From Nocardia nova SH22a (GTDB lineage: Bacteria > Actinomycetota > Actinomycetes > Mycobacteriales > Mycobacteriaceae): a stretch of DNA of 64,000 nt. The stretch covers positions 3,410,001-3,474,000 of the forward strand of contig NZ_CP006850.1 of assembly GCF_000523235.1 (NCBI RefSeq), written 5' to 3'. Made by a program: the position numbers and the translations under genes. This document shows positions 1-8,278 of the stretch, one piece after another. How positions within the stretch are numbered: the first letter of the stretch is position 1; the number at the start of each line of letters is the position of its first letter. The notes beneath the pieces were generated by a model. That model searched no databases, was not told the DNA's origin, and saw only the letters and a list, made by a program, of their open reading frames with translations.

Positions 1-309
1 GCCCATCGCGGCCTGCGTGAGGATCAGCAGTCCGCGCTTGGGGAAGCGGTCGGCGATGACACCGCCGTAGAGACCGAACAGCAGCATCGGCAGGAACTGC
101 ATGGCGGTGGTGATGCCGACGGCGAACGAGCTGCCGGTGAGACCTAGTACCAGCCAGTCCTGGGCGATCCGCTGCATCCAGGTGCCGGTATTGGACACCA
201 CCTGACCGGCGAAGTAGTAGCGATAGTTCGGGACGGTGAGAGAGGAGAACATCCCGCCCGTACCGTGGGGATCGATAGCGGTGGAGTCGTCGGTGCGGAT
301 CGCGGTCAA
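1..309 (-). CDS. MFS transporter, N-terminal part (runs off the window)
   Basis: This is the first ~103 residues of a major facilitator protein of the drug/siderophore-exporter-like MFS_3 group. The visible segment reads like the family N-terminus: a short hydrophilic leader, then LTVPNYRYYFAGQ, TGTWMQRIAQDWL and the loop GVIADRFPKRGLL, which matches the MFS motif A region (GxxxDRxxRR-like) after TM2. I place the start at a TTG at 309 because GGAAAGG lies 7 bases before it; the internal ATG at 252 is the alternative. Substrate cannot be told from the N-terminus. The gene is divergent from the acyl-CoA dehydrogenase at 529. Confidence 0.75.
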   Translation of the reverse strand, partial: MTAIRTDDSTAIDPHGTGGMFSSLTVPNYRYYFAGQVVSNTGTWMQRIAQDWLVLGLTGSSFAVGITTAMQFLPMLLFGLYGGVIADRFPKRGLLILTQAAMG

Positions 310-528
310 AACTACCTTTCCTGCCTGTTCAGCTCCTTGTTCGGGGAAAGCGACGCTCGGTCGCTCCCGGATGGGCGCGGCGGGCGGCCGCGGGGCGGCG
401 ACCGATCCATATGCTTAGCCTATCTAATTATGCGCCGCTGTTCGGCCGCGCGATCCGCTGGCACCTGTTCTAATCGACACTGCCCGGATCCGATCCGGGA
501 CCGTATCGACGCGGAGCGGAGTGAGATC

Positions 529-2730
529 GTGCCCGTAGCCCTGACCGCCGATCAGACGGCGCTGGCGGCGGCCGTCGGCGGATTCGCCGACCGTCACCGC
601 ACCCGCGAATACACCCGCGAGCACACCGATCGGCTCTCCGACGGTGAACTCCCCGCCTTCTGGGCGGATCTGGTCGCGCTCGGACTGCCCGGTGTGCATC
701 TGCCCGAAGAGACGGGCGGACAGGGCGGAACGCTGGACGAGATCGCGGTGGTGCTCGCCGAATCCGGGCGGGCGCTGCTGCCCGGGCCGCTACTGCCGTC
801 GGTGATCACGAGCACCGTCGTCGCCTCCGCGGAATCCGCCGAGGCGGCCGGTGATGTGTTGCGGGGGTTCGCCGCGGGCCGCACCGGCGCGACACTGGGC
901 CCCGGACACGGTGTGCGGATCACCGCGACCGGGTTGAGCGGCGACACCGGCCCGGTACTGGGCGCCGCCTCGGCCGAGGTACTTCTCGTGGCCGCCTCCG
1001 ACGACGACGCGACGCGCTGGTTCCTGGTGGAACGTGCCGCGCCGGGTGTGCGGATCGAGGCCCGGGCCGGTTCGGATCTGGGGCGCGATGTCGCCGTCGT
1101 CCACCTGCACGAGGCCGCCGGAACCGAACTCACCGGCATCGACACCGGCTACGCCGAGGCGGTCGCCACCGCCTTCATGGCGGCCGAGGCCGCCGGGGTG
1201 ATCCGCTGGTGTTCGGACACCGCGACCGAATATGTGAAGGCCCGTAAGCAATTCGGGCGCCCCGTCGGCTCTTTTCAGGCCGTCCAGCACCGTGCCGCGC
1301 AATTGCTGATCGCCAGCGAGCTCGCCACCTCGGCGGCCTGGGACGCGGTGCGCGGTCTGGCCGACGATCCCGATCAGCGCACGCACGCGGTGGCCGGCGC
1401 CGCGATCGCGACCCTCGGCAACGCCGTGCACGCGGCCGTGGAATGTCTGTGCCTGCACGGCGCGATCGGCTTCACCTGGGAGCACGATCTGCATCTGTAC
1501 TGGCGGCGGGCGATATCGCTGGCCGGTCTCGGCGGCTGTGCGGAGGATTGGGAACGCCGCCTCGGAGAGGTCGCACTCGGTGGCCCGCGCAACTTCGCGG
1601 TGCCGCTGCCGGACACCGATTCGGCCTTCCGCGAATGGGTTTCGGAGATCCTGGATCGCGCCGCCGCACTGGACAACCCGAATCCCGGCAAGATCGGCGA
1701 CCACGACGCCACGAACACCGGCCCCCGCCGCACGCTGCTCGCCGATTCCGGCCTGGTGTCACCACCCATGCCCCGGCCGTGGGGTATCGAGGCCGGACCG
1801 CTGGAACAGCTGATCCTGCAGGACGAATACGACAGGCACGGAATCACCCAGCCCTCCATGGGAATCGGGCAGTGGGTGGTGCCGATCGTGCTGCAGCGCG
1901 GCACGCCCGCACAACTGGCCCGGCTGGCCGCCCCCGCGCTGCGCGGCGAGGAGATCTGGTGCCAGCTGATGAGCGAACCGGAGGCGGGCTCCGATGTCGC
2001 GTCGCTGAGCCTGCGCGCCACCCCGGACGGCGACGGCTGGCGGCTGAACGGCCAGAAGATCTGGACCACCCTGGCGCACCGCTGCGACTGGGGACTGCTG
2101 CTGGCCCGCACCGATCCCGAGGCCGGACGCCATCGCGGCCTGACCATGTTCCTGGTCGACATGCACGGCCCGGGCGTGACGGTCCGCCCGATCACCCAGG
2201 CCAGCGGTGCGGCCGAATTCAACGAGGTGTTCTTCGACGACGCCTTCGTCCCCGGCGACATGGTCCTGGGCGAGGTCGGCCAGGGCTGGGCGCTGACCCT
2301 GGAAACCCTTGCCCAGGAACGGCTTTTCATCGGCGGCGTCCGCGATCCCGGGCACAACGCCCGCATCGCCGGAATCATCGAACGGGCGGAGTACGCGGGC
2401 AGCCGCGAGAACGCCCTGCGGGTGCTGGGCCGCATCAGCGCCCGCGGCGCCGCCATCTCGGCGATGAACCTGCGCGAGACCATCCGCCGCCTCGACGGTC
2501 ACGGAATCGGCCCCGCCACAAGTATTTCCAAGGCCGCGGCCGCCATGCTGCACGCCGATGCGGCGGCCGCCGCGCTCGAACTCGTCGGCCCCGCCGCCGC
2601 GTGGAGCGAGAAGGACCGCGAGGTCGTGCACCACGAACTGGACATCCCGACCTGGCTGATCGGCGGCGGCACGCTGGAGATCCAGCTCAACACCATCGCC
2701 ACCCTGGTCATGGGCCTGCCACGCAAGTAG
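529..2730 (+). CDS. Two-domain (fused) acyl-CoA dehydrogenase, FadE6-like
   Basis: A 733-residue protein made of two acyl-CoA dehydrogenase modules in one chain. Residues ~1-360 form a first module (ALTADQTALAAAVGGFADRH; later ARKQFGRPVGSFQAVQH, the family's C-terminal helix signature). Residues ~400-733 form a second (WCQLMSEPEAGSDVASL, NGQKIWTTLAH, ending in GGGTLEIQLNTIATLVMG). Length and architecture match mycobacterial FadE6 and FadE22 (about 720-730 residues). It would oxidise an acyl-CoA or CoA-linked cyclic substrate using FAD. The GTG at 529 follows GGAGCGGAGTGAG; the frame is open further upstream but that part does not look like protein of the family. Which module keeps the catalytic glutamate was not resolved. 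The substrate is unknown. Confidence 0.88.
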   Translation: MPVALTADQTALAAAVGGFADRHRTREYTREHTDRLSDGELPAFWADLVALGLPGVHLPEETGGQGGTLDEIAVVLAESGRALLPGPLLPSVITSTVVASAESAEAAGDVLRGFAAGRTGATLGPGHGVRITATGLSGDTGPVLGAASAEVLLVAASDDDATRWFLVERAAPGVRIEARAGSDLGRDVAVVHLHEAAGTELTGIDTGYAEAVATAFMAAEAAGVIRWCSDTATEYVKARKQFGRPVGSFQAVQHRAAQLLIASELATSAAWDAVRGLADDPDQRTHAVAGAAIATLGNAVHAAVECLCLHGAIGFTWEHDLHLYWRRAISLAGLGGCAEDWERRLGEVALGGPRNFAVPLPDTDSAFREWVSEILDRAAALDNPNPGKIGDHDATNTGPRRTLLADSGLVSPPMPRPWGIEAGPLEQLILQDEYDRHGITQPSMGIGQWVVPIVLQRGTPAQLARLAAPALRGEEIWCQLMSEPEAGSDVASLSLRATPDGDGWRLNGQKIWTTLAHRCDWGLLLARTDPEAGRHRGLTMFLVDMHGPGVTVRPITQASGAAEFNEVFFDDAFVPGDMVLGEVGQGWALTLETLAQERLFIGGVRDPGHNARIAGIIERAEYAGSRENALRVLGRISARGAAISAMNLRETIRRLDGHGIGPATSISKAAAAMLHADAAAAALELVGPAAAWSEKDREVVHHELDIPTWLIGGGTLEIQLNTIATLVMGLPRK

Positions 2731-2756
2731 CGGACGATCACCGCTGCGGCGGATCC

Positions 2757-4298
2757 CTACTTCCTGCCCGCGGGGGCGGAGGCCAGCTGCTCGAAGATCG
2801 CCGCGCCGCGCTGCCGCAACCGTGCCACCGCGGCCCGCCCGAGCCATATCGCGCAGCACGCGCCGCTGACGATGCCGACCGGTACCGCGAGCCAGCCGAT
2901 CCAGGTGTCGTCGGTGAGCGCACCCGCGACGAGAAATCCGATGGCCGGCAGGCCCGAGGCAAGCGTGAGCAGAAGTGTCAGATAGGTTTTCACGACCCAG
3001 GTGGGTCCGGGGGTGCCGTTGTCGTCGAGTGGTTGCACCGCGATCAGGGAGATCAGCGGGAACAGTCCGACCGCGCCGCCGAGGAAGGCCGGTAGCAGCC
3101 CGAACACCCACGGCCACGCGAACCGCTGGCCCGCGACGAGCAACCCCGCGACGGCGAGCCCGATCGAGTAGGGGCCGACGAGCAGGAACCAGGCCAGCTG
3201 CCGCCCGCGAATCTCCGCCCGCTCGGCGCCCGGGACGCCCAGGACCAGGGCCAGGCAGGGGCCGTCGAAGCCGAAACTGTTGCCCGACACCGCCGCAGCG
3301 ATCACGACCGTGCCCAGACCCGCGAACGGGAGCAGCAGAGTCGTGCCGTGGCTCAGCAGCGGTACGACGCACACGCCGATTCCGACGATGAAGGCGATCA
3401 GCAGAAAGCCCGCGCGGTTCGGGTCGCGAATCCACGCCCGCACCTCCCGGCCGGTCACCGCGCCGACCGCGCTGGCCGGGAGCAATCGGCGGCGGTTGCC
3501 GTCCGACGAGCGCCTGCGCGCGGAACCGCCCGAGACCAGACGGTCGGCGAGGATGCGGGGCCACCATGCCGCGAGCAGGGCACATGCGATTGCCAGCGCG
3601 GCCAGCGGCAGCAGCGCCGCCGGGTCGCCGCGCGTGGCGAGCAGCGTGGCCTCGGCGACCCATCCGGTCGGCAGCACGCGCAGTGTCGTTCCCAGGGCGG
3701 GCTGCTGCCCCGAGCCCAGATGCGACAGCAGCGGGCCGATCAGGGTGCCCGCCACCGCCACGACGCTGATCAGCAGCGCCGCCAGCAGGGCGCCGGCGTC
3801 CTGACGGCGGCGTGACCCGGTCGGCGTGAGGGCGCCCACGATCGTGCTGAGCATGCTGACGGCCGCGAGCAGCGCGACGGAACCGGCGGCGGCGGTCAGG
3901 CCCGCGGCGGGCCCGTGCCGGAATCCGAACACGATCGTCGATCCGAACGCCAGCGCCATGAAAAGCAGTGCGGGATCGGCGAAACCGATCGCGAGCAGTG
4001 CGCGGGCCAGTCGGCGCTGCGGCACCGGGACGAGCCGGAACAGGTCGATCGGGACGGCCGGATCGCCGCCGGAGAACGCCGCGAATCCGATCCGCCCGGC
4101 GACCCAGGTCAGCGTGACGAGAGCGAGCCGGCTCGCGCCACCGGTGTCGGTCGTGGTCTCGCCGAAGCCGAGCACGAAAGTGGACAGGGCGATGGTGAGC
4201 CCGACCAGGGCGCCGACGATGAGCGAGAGGGCGCCGAACCGCGAGGTGCTCGCATGCGCCAGCGCCGCGGCGCGCATGCGGATCAGGATGTGAACCAC
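2757..4298 (-). CDS. ABC transporter membrane protein (paired with ATPase at 4283)
   Basis: A 513-residue polytopic membrane protein with roughly a dozen hydrophobic segments separated by short Arg-rich loops. It starts at a GTG that overlaps the last 16 bases of the upstream ATPase gene and has GAGGA 7 bases before it, so the two are translationally coupled. No extracellular binding protein is present, which together with the ATPase type suggests an exporter or an ABC-2-like system rather than an importer. The mid-protein charged linker (~residues 270-310) separates two hydrophobic halves. The substrate is unknown. Confidence 0.75.
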   Translation of the reverse strand: MVHILIRMRAAALAHASTSRFGALSLIVGALVGLTIALSTFVLGFGETTTDTGGASRLALVTLTWVAGRIGFAAFSGGDPAVPIDLFRLVPVPQRRLARALLAIGFADPALLFMALAFGSTIVFGFRHGPAAGLTAAAGSVALLAAVSMLSTIVGALTPTGSRRRQDAGALLAALLISVVAVAGTLIGPLLSHLGSGQQPALGTTLRVLPTGWVAEATLLATRGDPAALLPLAALAIACALLAAWWPRILADRLVSGGSARRRSSDGNRRRLLPASAVGAVTGREVRAWIRDPNRAGFLLIAFIVGIGVCVVPLLSHGTTLLLPFAGLGTVVIAAAVSGNSFGFDGPCLALVLGVPGAERAEIRGRQLAWFLLVGPYSIGLAVAGLLVAGQRFAWPWVFGLLPAFLGGAVGLFPLISLIAVQPLDDNGTPGPTWVVKTYLTLLLTLASGLPAIGFLVAGALTDDTWIGWLAVPVGIVSGACCAIWLGRAAVARLRQRGAAIFEQLASAPAGRK

Positions 4299-5089
4299 GA
4301 CAGCGTCCTCGTCGCCCGGGTCGCACCGACCATCTCGGCGAACGCGTCGTCGAGGGTCCGTCCGCCGCGCACCTCGTCGAGCGTCCCCGCCGACACCACT
4401 CGCCCGTCGGCCAGCACCGCCACGTGGTCGCACAGGGTCTCGACCAATGCCATGACGTGACTGGAGAAGACGATCGTCCCGCCCGCGGCGCGGAAGCCGT
4501 CGAGAATGGACCGGATCGTCGCCGCGGACACCGGATCGACCGACTCGAACGGTTCGTCGAGGACCAGGACCCGCGGGCCGTGCAGCAGCGCCACCGCCAG
4601 CGCGATCTTCTTGCGCATGCCGGTCGAATAGTCGGCGAGCACCGAACCGCCCGCGCCGCCGAGGTCGAGTGCCCGCAGCAGCTCCCGCGAACGTTCCCGC
4701 ACGACCTGTTCGGGCAGGCCACGCAGTAATCCGATGTAGGTCAGCAGTTCCGATCCGGACAGCCGCGGCGGCAGGAACTCCGATTCGGCGAGCACCCCCA
4801 GCGCCGTCTTCGCCGCGATCGGGTCCTGCCAGACATCGTCTCCGTGGACGGCCGATGTTCCCGCGTCGGGTCGGATCAGCCCGACCGCCATCGACAGCAG
4901 GGTCGTCTTGCCCGCGCCGTTCGGGCCGACCAGGCCGAAGAACGATCGCGGCGGGATGCTCAGATCGATGCCGTCCACCGCGGTGAAGGTCCCGAATCGT
5001 TTGGTGAGGCCCTCGAATCGGAATGCGGGAGCCTCGTCCTGCTCGACGCCGGTTGTCCCGGGCGCCGGACCCGGTCGCTGTGCTGTCAT
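4283..5089 (-). CDS. ABC transporter ATP-binding protein (DrrA/CcmA-like)
   Basis: A 268-residue ATPase. Walker A GPNGAGKTTLL is near residue 55, the Q-loop region near 95-105, the signature is the divergent DYSTGMRKKIALAV near 155, Walker B is VLVLDEPFESVDP near 175, and the switch His is in FSSHVMALVE. The YSTGMRKK signature and EPFE Walker B are typical of ABC-2 exporters such as drug or lantibiotic immunity pumps. The ATG at 5089 is preceded by AAGGAG at a long spacing. It forms an operon with the membrane gene that overlaps its 3' end. Confidence 0.87.
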   Translation of the reverse strand: MTAQRPGPAPGTTGVEQDEAPAFRFEGLTKRFGTFTAVDGIDLSIPPRSFFGLVGPNGAGKTTLLSMAVGLIRPDAGTSAVHGDDVWQDPIAAKTALGVLAESEFLPPRLSGSELLTYIGLLRGLPEQVVRERSRELLRALDLGGAGGSVLADYSTGMRKKIALAVALLHGPRVLVLDEPFESVDPVSAATIRSILDGFRAAGGTIVFSSHVMALVETLCDHVAVLADGRVVSAGTLDEVRGGRTLDDAFAEMVGATRATRTLSWFTS

Positions 5090-5161
5090 GAGGCGTTCGT
5101 GCTCCTTGATCGTCCGGGGCGGTCGCGGCTGCCGCGCTACAGCGGGTCCCTACTGACTATA

Positions 5162-5176
5162 TGACCAATCTGGTCA
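5162..5176. promoter_or_regulatory. Perfect 15-bp palindrome, likely repressor operator
   Basis: TGACCA-ATC-TGGTCA is a perfect inverted repeat (6-bp arms, 3-bp centre) in the divergent promoter region between the ABC transporter operon and the gene at 5219. Size and position fit a TetR- or GntR-type operator. No regulator gene is immediately adjacent; the nearest is the TetR-type gene ending at 6046. Confidence 0.45.
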
Positions 5177-5218
5177 ATATGGCTACCATGCGGGTATGAA
5201 GCGAGAAACGAGCCGACT

Positions 5219-5950
5219 GTGAACGGTGATCCCGGGGAGATCTTGCGGGGGCTCGGTGATGTCGCGCGCGCCCACCGTGAGCACGAGCGCTACCACTCGG
5301 TGTTCAAATTGGAAGAGGCCGTGGCCTGGCGGCGCGATTCGAACGCGCTGAAGTTGTTGTCGGACAGGTGGTCCGGCGACGGCGATGGTCCCGGCCGGGG
5401 CGAGACCGGCGACGAATTCGGCCCGGCCGGGTGCGCGGACCTCAACGACACGGCACTGGTCGCGACGACCGGAATACTGTTCATGGAGGGGGAGTCCGAG
5501 CCGGGCGAGCTGATCGCGATGAAGGGGCGGCTCGCGGCCGCATCGGCGCGATACGGCCGGTTGTCACGCTGGCTGGCCGGACATGCCGAGGCCGAATGGG
5601 AGCGGCTGTCGGTGCTGCTGGTCCCCGAATTCATCGCCGCCGCACCGCCGCGATTCGCGGCACTGGCCCGCACCACCGCCGCTGCCGACGCGTACCGCCT
5701 CGTCGCTCACCTGCTGACGGCCGCCTGCCGCGTACTCGAAGCGCAGGATCTGACACCCGGCGGTGTGCGCGCGGATCCGGGGCGGGCCGCGGCGATGATC
5801 CACGCGGCCTCGTCATTGATCGACGATGCCGCCGCGCGGATCGCCGAAGCCGGTGTGGCACTCGGTGATTCGGATGCGGACTGGTCGGAGTTCATCCGGA
5901 TCGCCGACCGGCTGCCGGGCTGCGCGGCCTCGCCGCGGACCGATCGGTAG
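5219..5950 (+). CDS. Hypothetical protein, mostly helical
   Basis: I do not recognise this 243-residue protein. It has no signal peptide or membrane segment. It is rich in Ala, Glu and Arg and looks largely alpha-helical (for example LIAMKGRLAAASARYGRLSRWL and LIDDAAARIAEAGVALG), with an acidic C-terminal region before a basic end. The GTG start has only a weak ribosome-binding site (GAGAAACGAG), and two very short ORFs (ATG at 5188 and 5197) precede it. It is divergent from the ABC transporter and shares the intergenic palindrome at 5162-5176. Confidence 0.6.
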   Translation: MNGDPGEILRGLGDVARAHREHERYHSVFKLEEAVAWRRDSNALKLLSDRWSGDGDGPGRGETGDEFGPAGCADLNDTALVATTGILFMEGESEPGELIAMKGRLAAASARYGRLSRWLAGHAEAEWERLSVLLVPEFIAAAPPRFAALARTTAAADAYRLVAHLLTAACRVLEAQDLTPGGVRADPGRAAAMIHAASSLIDDAAARIAEAGVALGDSDADWSEFIRIADRLPGCAASPRTDR

Positions 5951-6045
5951 CCGTGTCTCCGGCACGGTGAATCGCACTGCGGTGGAGGGTGATTCGCCTG
6001 GTCGGGCAGGCCGGACCGGCCCGGCATCGGCGGTAGTGCCGCGGT

Positions 6046-6818
6046 CTACTTCCGGTCGGGGGTTATGGACGCGAGTATCGCCTCGCGGGCTTCGTGCAGC
6101 AGCCGCAAGCCCTCGTCAGCGGTGGCCCGGATATCGTCCGGACCGGCCGCTTCGGGTCCGAGTAACGCGGTCACCGCCGCGGACATGGCATCGGAGCGTT
6201 CCTCCTGCGGGAGCCCGGATTCGGCGGGCGGCGTGGTGGTCTCGCTGTCGAGAAATCCCGTCATCAGCGCGCGCAGTGCGTAGGCCTGCCGATCCAGCGG
6301 CCAATCGGTGCGTGCCAGCCGGTGGCGGCGCCACACCGGCAACACCATGTGCATCAGGGCGCCGGGCCCCAGCGTCGCGAACATGTCCCTGCTGCGCGGA
6401 TGCTCGGCGAGCACGCCCAGCAGGTCGGAGTCGCGGGTGTGCAGGGCACGCACGAACGGATGGGTCAGCGCACCGGTGACGAGCCGGGGAAACAGCCGGT
6501 GCGGCCGGCACAGGTCCGGGTCGGCGGTGAGCATGTCGACGTATTCGTCCAGCATGGCCAGGAAGTCCCGGGCGAACAGTCCGTGGAACAGATCTTCCTT
6601 GGTGCTCCAGTACAGATACACCGTGCCCTTGCCGACGTGCGCCCGGTCCGCGATCTCGGCGATCGTGACGCCCCTGAACCCGCGCTTGAAGACGAGTTCC
6701 TGTGCGGCGGCGAGGATTCGGGCCGCCTTGCCGGAGTCCCGGTGGTCCGGTGTGGTAATCGTCGCGTTCCCGTCTGTGCTGTCGCGCGTTCGCGCGTGTC
6801 CGTCGTGCTCGGGTTCAC
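6046..6818 (-). CDS. TetR-family regulator with a disrupted 5' reading frame
   Basis: The body is a clear TetR repressor. A helix-turn-helix reads RILAAAQELVFKRGF, then GVTIAEIADRAHVGKGTVYLYW, STKEDLFHGLF, followed by a ~150-residue ligand-binding domain. In the frame of that body there is no ATG, GTG or TTG upstream of the helix-turn-helix; the first usable start (GTG at 6621) would remove most of the DNA-binding domain. In another frame a GTG at 6818 overlaps the stop of the upstream small gene as GTGA and begins a TetR-like leader (VNPSTTDTRERATAQTG). A single missing base between about 6818 and 6760 would join the two. It is either a pseudogene, a sequencing error, or a gene with a non-standard start (ATT at 6759). 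Confidence 0.7.
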
Positions 6819-7150
6819 CGTATCGCGGTCCGGGACAGTTCCGCGGGTGCGCACTGCGTGTAGATGTGCTCCGGCGCCACGGTGATCACGTCGGTGATCT
6901 CGAGGAGGGCGGCGGGGATGACATGGTCGGTGAAGTGGCTCAGGCTGGGCACGACGACGGCGTCGACATCGAGCCTGACGACGGCGTCGAGCAACTGCCG
7001 GACGGGATCCCGGGTGAGATGACTGAAGGTGATGGTTCTGCTGAAGTCGAATCCCAGACTCCGGGCGACGTGCCGGAGCTGGGCCTCGTCCCACTGCTGC
7101 CGCCGACGCGAGACATCTTTGCGGAGGAATCCCAGGGCCACGAAACTCAT
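6815..7150 (-). CDS. Small resolvase-fold-like protein, paralogue of the gene at 42290
   Basis: A 111-residue cytoplasmic protein without a named function. Its pattern (ALGFLRKD, QQWDEAQLRHVARSLGFDF, RLDVDAVVVPSLSHF, ITDVITVAPEHIY) resembles the N-terminal fold of serine recombinases but has no recombinase C-terminal domain. The protein at 42290-42598 has the same layout (ALGW, WDVARVRRLARHLGY, AVITPSTDHLD, LADVETVTP), so this is a paralogous family within the genome. Its stop overlaps the presumed GTG start of the TetR gene, implying co-translation. The catalytic serine of true resolvases is not evident. Confidence 0.65.
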   Translation of the reverse strand: MSFVALGFLRKDVSRRRQQWDEAQLRHVARSLGFDFSRTITFSHLTRDPVRQLLDAVVRLDVDAVVVPSLSHFTDHVIPAALLEITDVITVAPEHIYTQCAPAELSRTAIR

Positions 7151-7215
7151 CGCTGTCCTTTCTGGCGGCCGGGCGCATCACGCGGCGGCGCTGCGGCGAG
7201 CGTGGAGAGGAGATC

Positions 7216-7248
7216 GTCCGGACGTTGTCCGGACTTCCCGGCCGGGAA
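7216..7248. repeat. Cluster of three small palindromes in a 374-bp gene-free stretch
   Basis: The 7151-7524 interval has no convincing gene. It holds GTCCGGAC twice (7216-7223 and 7227-7234, 11-bp period) followed at once by the perfect 14-bp palindrome TTCCCGGCCGGGAA (7235-7248). They lie about 65-100 bp upstream of the small resolvase-like gene and could be operator sites for that operon. Nothing else in the interval was recognised. Confidence 0.35.
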
Positions 7249-7524
7249 AGCGGATCGATCGGTGGTGTCGCGAAGCCGGGTCGAGCGCAACGGTTTTCCA
7301 CCGGCTGGAGCCTTCCTGGCGAATTCCAGGTTAGCGGCGGCCGTCGTGTGCGGCAATCAGGTGAGGGCGGCGTGGCACTGCCGAGGACAGTGTTGTTTGC
7401 TGACTTGTAGCTGAAAGGGCCCCGCGACCGGTGCCGGTGTCGGCGTCCGGGCGGTCGGAACGGGGGAGGGGACAACGTCGGACATTCCGATCGCCGGTGC
7501 CGCTGAGACGCCCGCGTCCGGTGG

Positions 7525-8025
7525 TCAGGCGGGCCGCAGGACCCAGTGCGTGAAGTCGCCGCTGCCGCCGCGACCGGCGACCACGGTCGATCCCGCCGGG
7601 GCGGTCGTCGTCGCGTACGCGATCGTGTGCGGGTCCGCTGCCAGCGAGAGATAGTGGCTACCACCGTCGTCGCGCAGTGCCCAGGTCACATAGTCGCTGA
7701 CACCGCACGCGCCCTGTTCGACGAAGGAACCGCCGGGATCGTAGTGGTGCGGCCGCAGGCACCAGCGCGTGCGCGCGTTGCGGATCTGATAGATCGGTCC
7801 CGCGGGCCGGTAGTCGATCACCACGAATTCCCACAGGTCTCCGCGCTCTCCCGGCATCGCCCGGATCGGATCACCGGCCTCCCGCGCCACCATCGCATAG
7901 CCGGGATGGTCCGACGACACGATGCGGAAGGTGGCGGTGGCCGCCGACGCGGGTGCGGCGGGTCGAACGAACAATCCGGCCGAGACGGCCGTGCAGACGA
8001 GTAACCGCAGGAACAAGCGGTTCAC
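7525..8025 (-). CDS. Secreted RICIN-like beta-trefoil protein
   Basis: A 166-residue exported protein. Residues ~1-30 are a signal peptide (NRLFLRLLVCTAVSAGLFV, cleavage after PASAA). The mature part has repeated aromatic/QxW-like units typical of short beta-trefoil lectin-like domains (GDLWEFVVIDY, IYQIRNARTRWCLRP, TWALRDDGGSHYLSLA, THWVLRP) and two cysteines that could pair. The GTG start at 8025 follows AGAAGGG. The protein may bind carbohydrate at the cell surface, but no ligand can be inferred. It stands alone; 8026-8278 upstream holds only imperfect GC-rich inverted repeats. Confidence 0.65.
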   Translation of the reverse strand: MNRLFLRLLVCTAVSAGLFVRPAAPASAATATFRIVSSDHPGYAMVAREAGDPIRAMPGERGDLWEFVVIDYRPAGPIYQIRNARTRWCLRPHHYDPGGSFVEQGACGVSDYVTWALRDDGGSHYLSLAADPHTIAYATTTAPAGSTVVAGRGGSGDFTHWVLRPA

Positions 8026-8278
8026 GATGGTCCCTTCTCGATCGACGCGGGACACCACCCGCGGATCGACGGCCCGCGGTGGTGTGTGAGGGCGAGATGT
8101 ATTCGGACCACGTCTGCCAAAGGTTCGCCGACTGGCCGAATTTCGCCAGATACGGTGCCGCGAGCGCAGCGTGCCCGCTAGCACGGTGCGGTCGAAAAGT
8201 CCGAAATGCCCTGCCGGGCAGCGATATCGGCGGCGCCGCGATCGCGCGGGCTCCGGACGATCCGCACGCCGGGCGAGC

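Noticed and set aside
265..528. Upstream extension of the FadE6-like frame
   Set aside because: Overlaps the MFS start and promoter region, does not resemble the family, and the GTG at 529 has a good ribosome-binding site.
1759..4722. 987-codon frame on the minus strand crossing the acyl-CoA dehydrogenase and ABC genes
   Set aside because: Arg/Pro/Ala-rich low-quality protein overlapping clear genes in better frames; a GC-bias shadow.
8051..8090. Inverted repeat near the RICIN-like gene start
   Set aside because: Arms are offset (CCACCCGCGG and CCCGCGGTGG) and GC-rich; not clearly functional.
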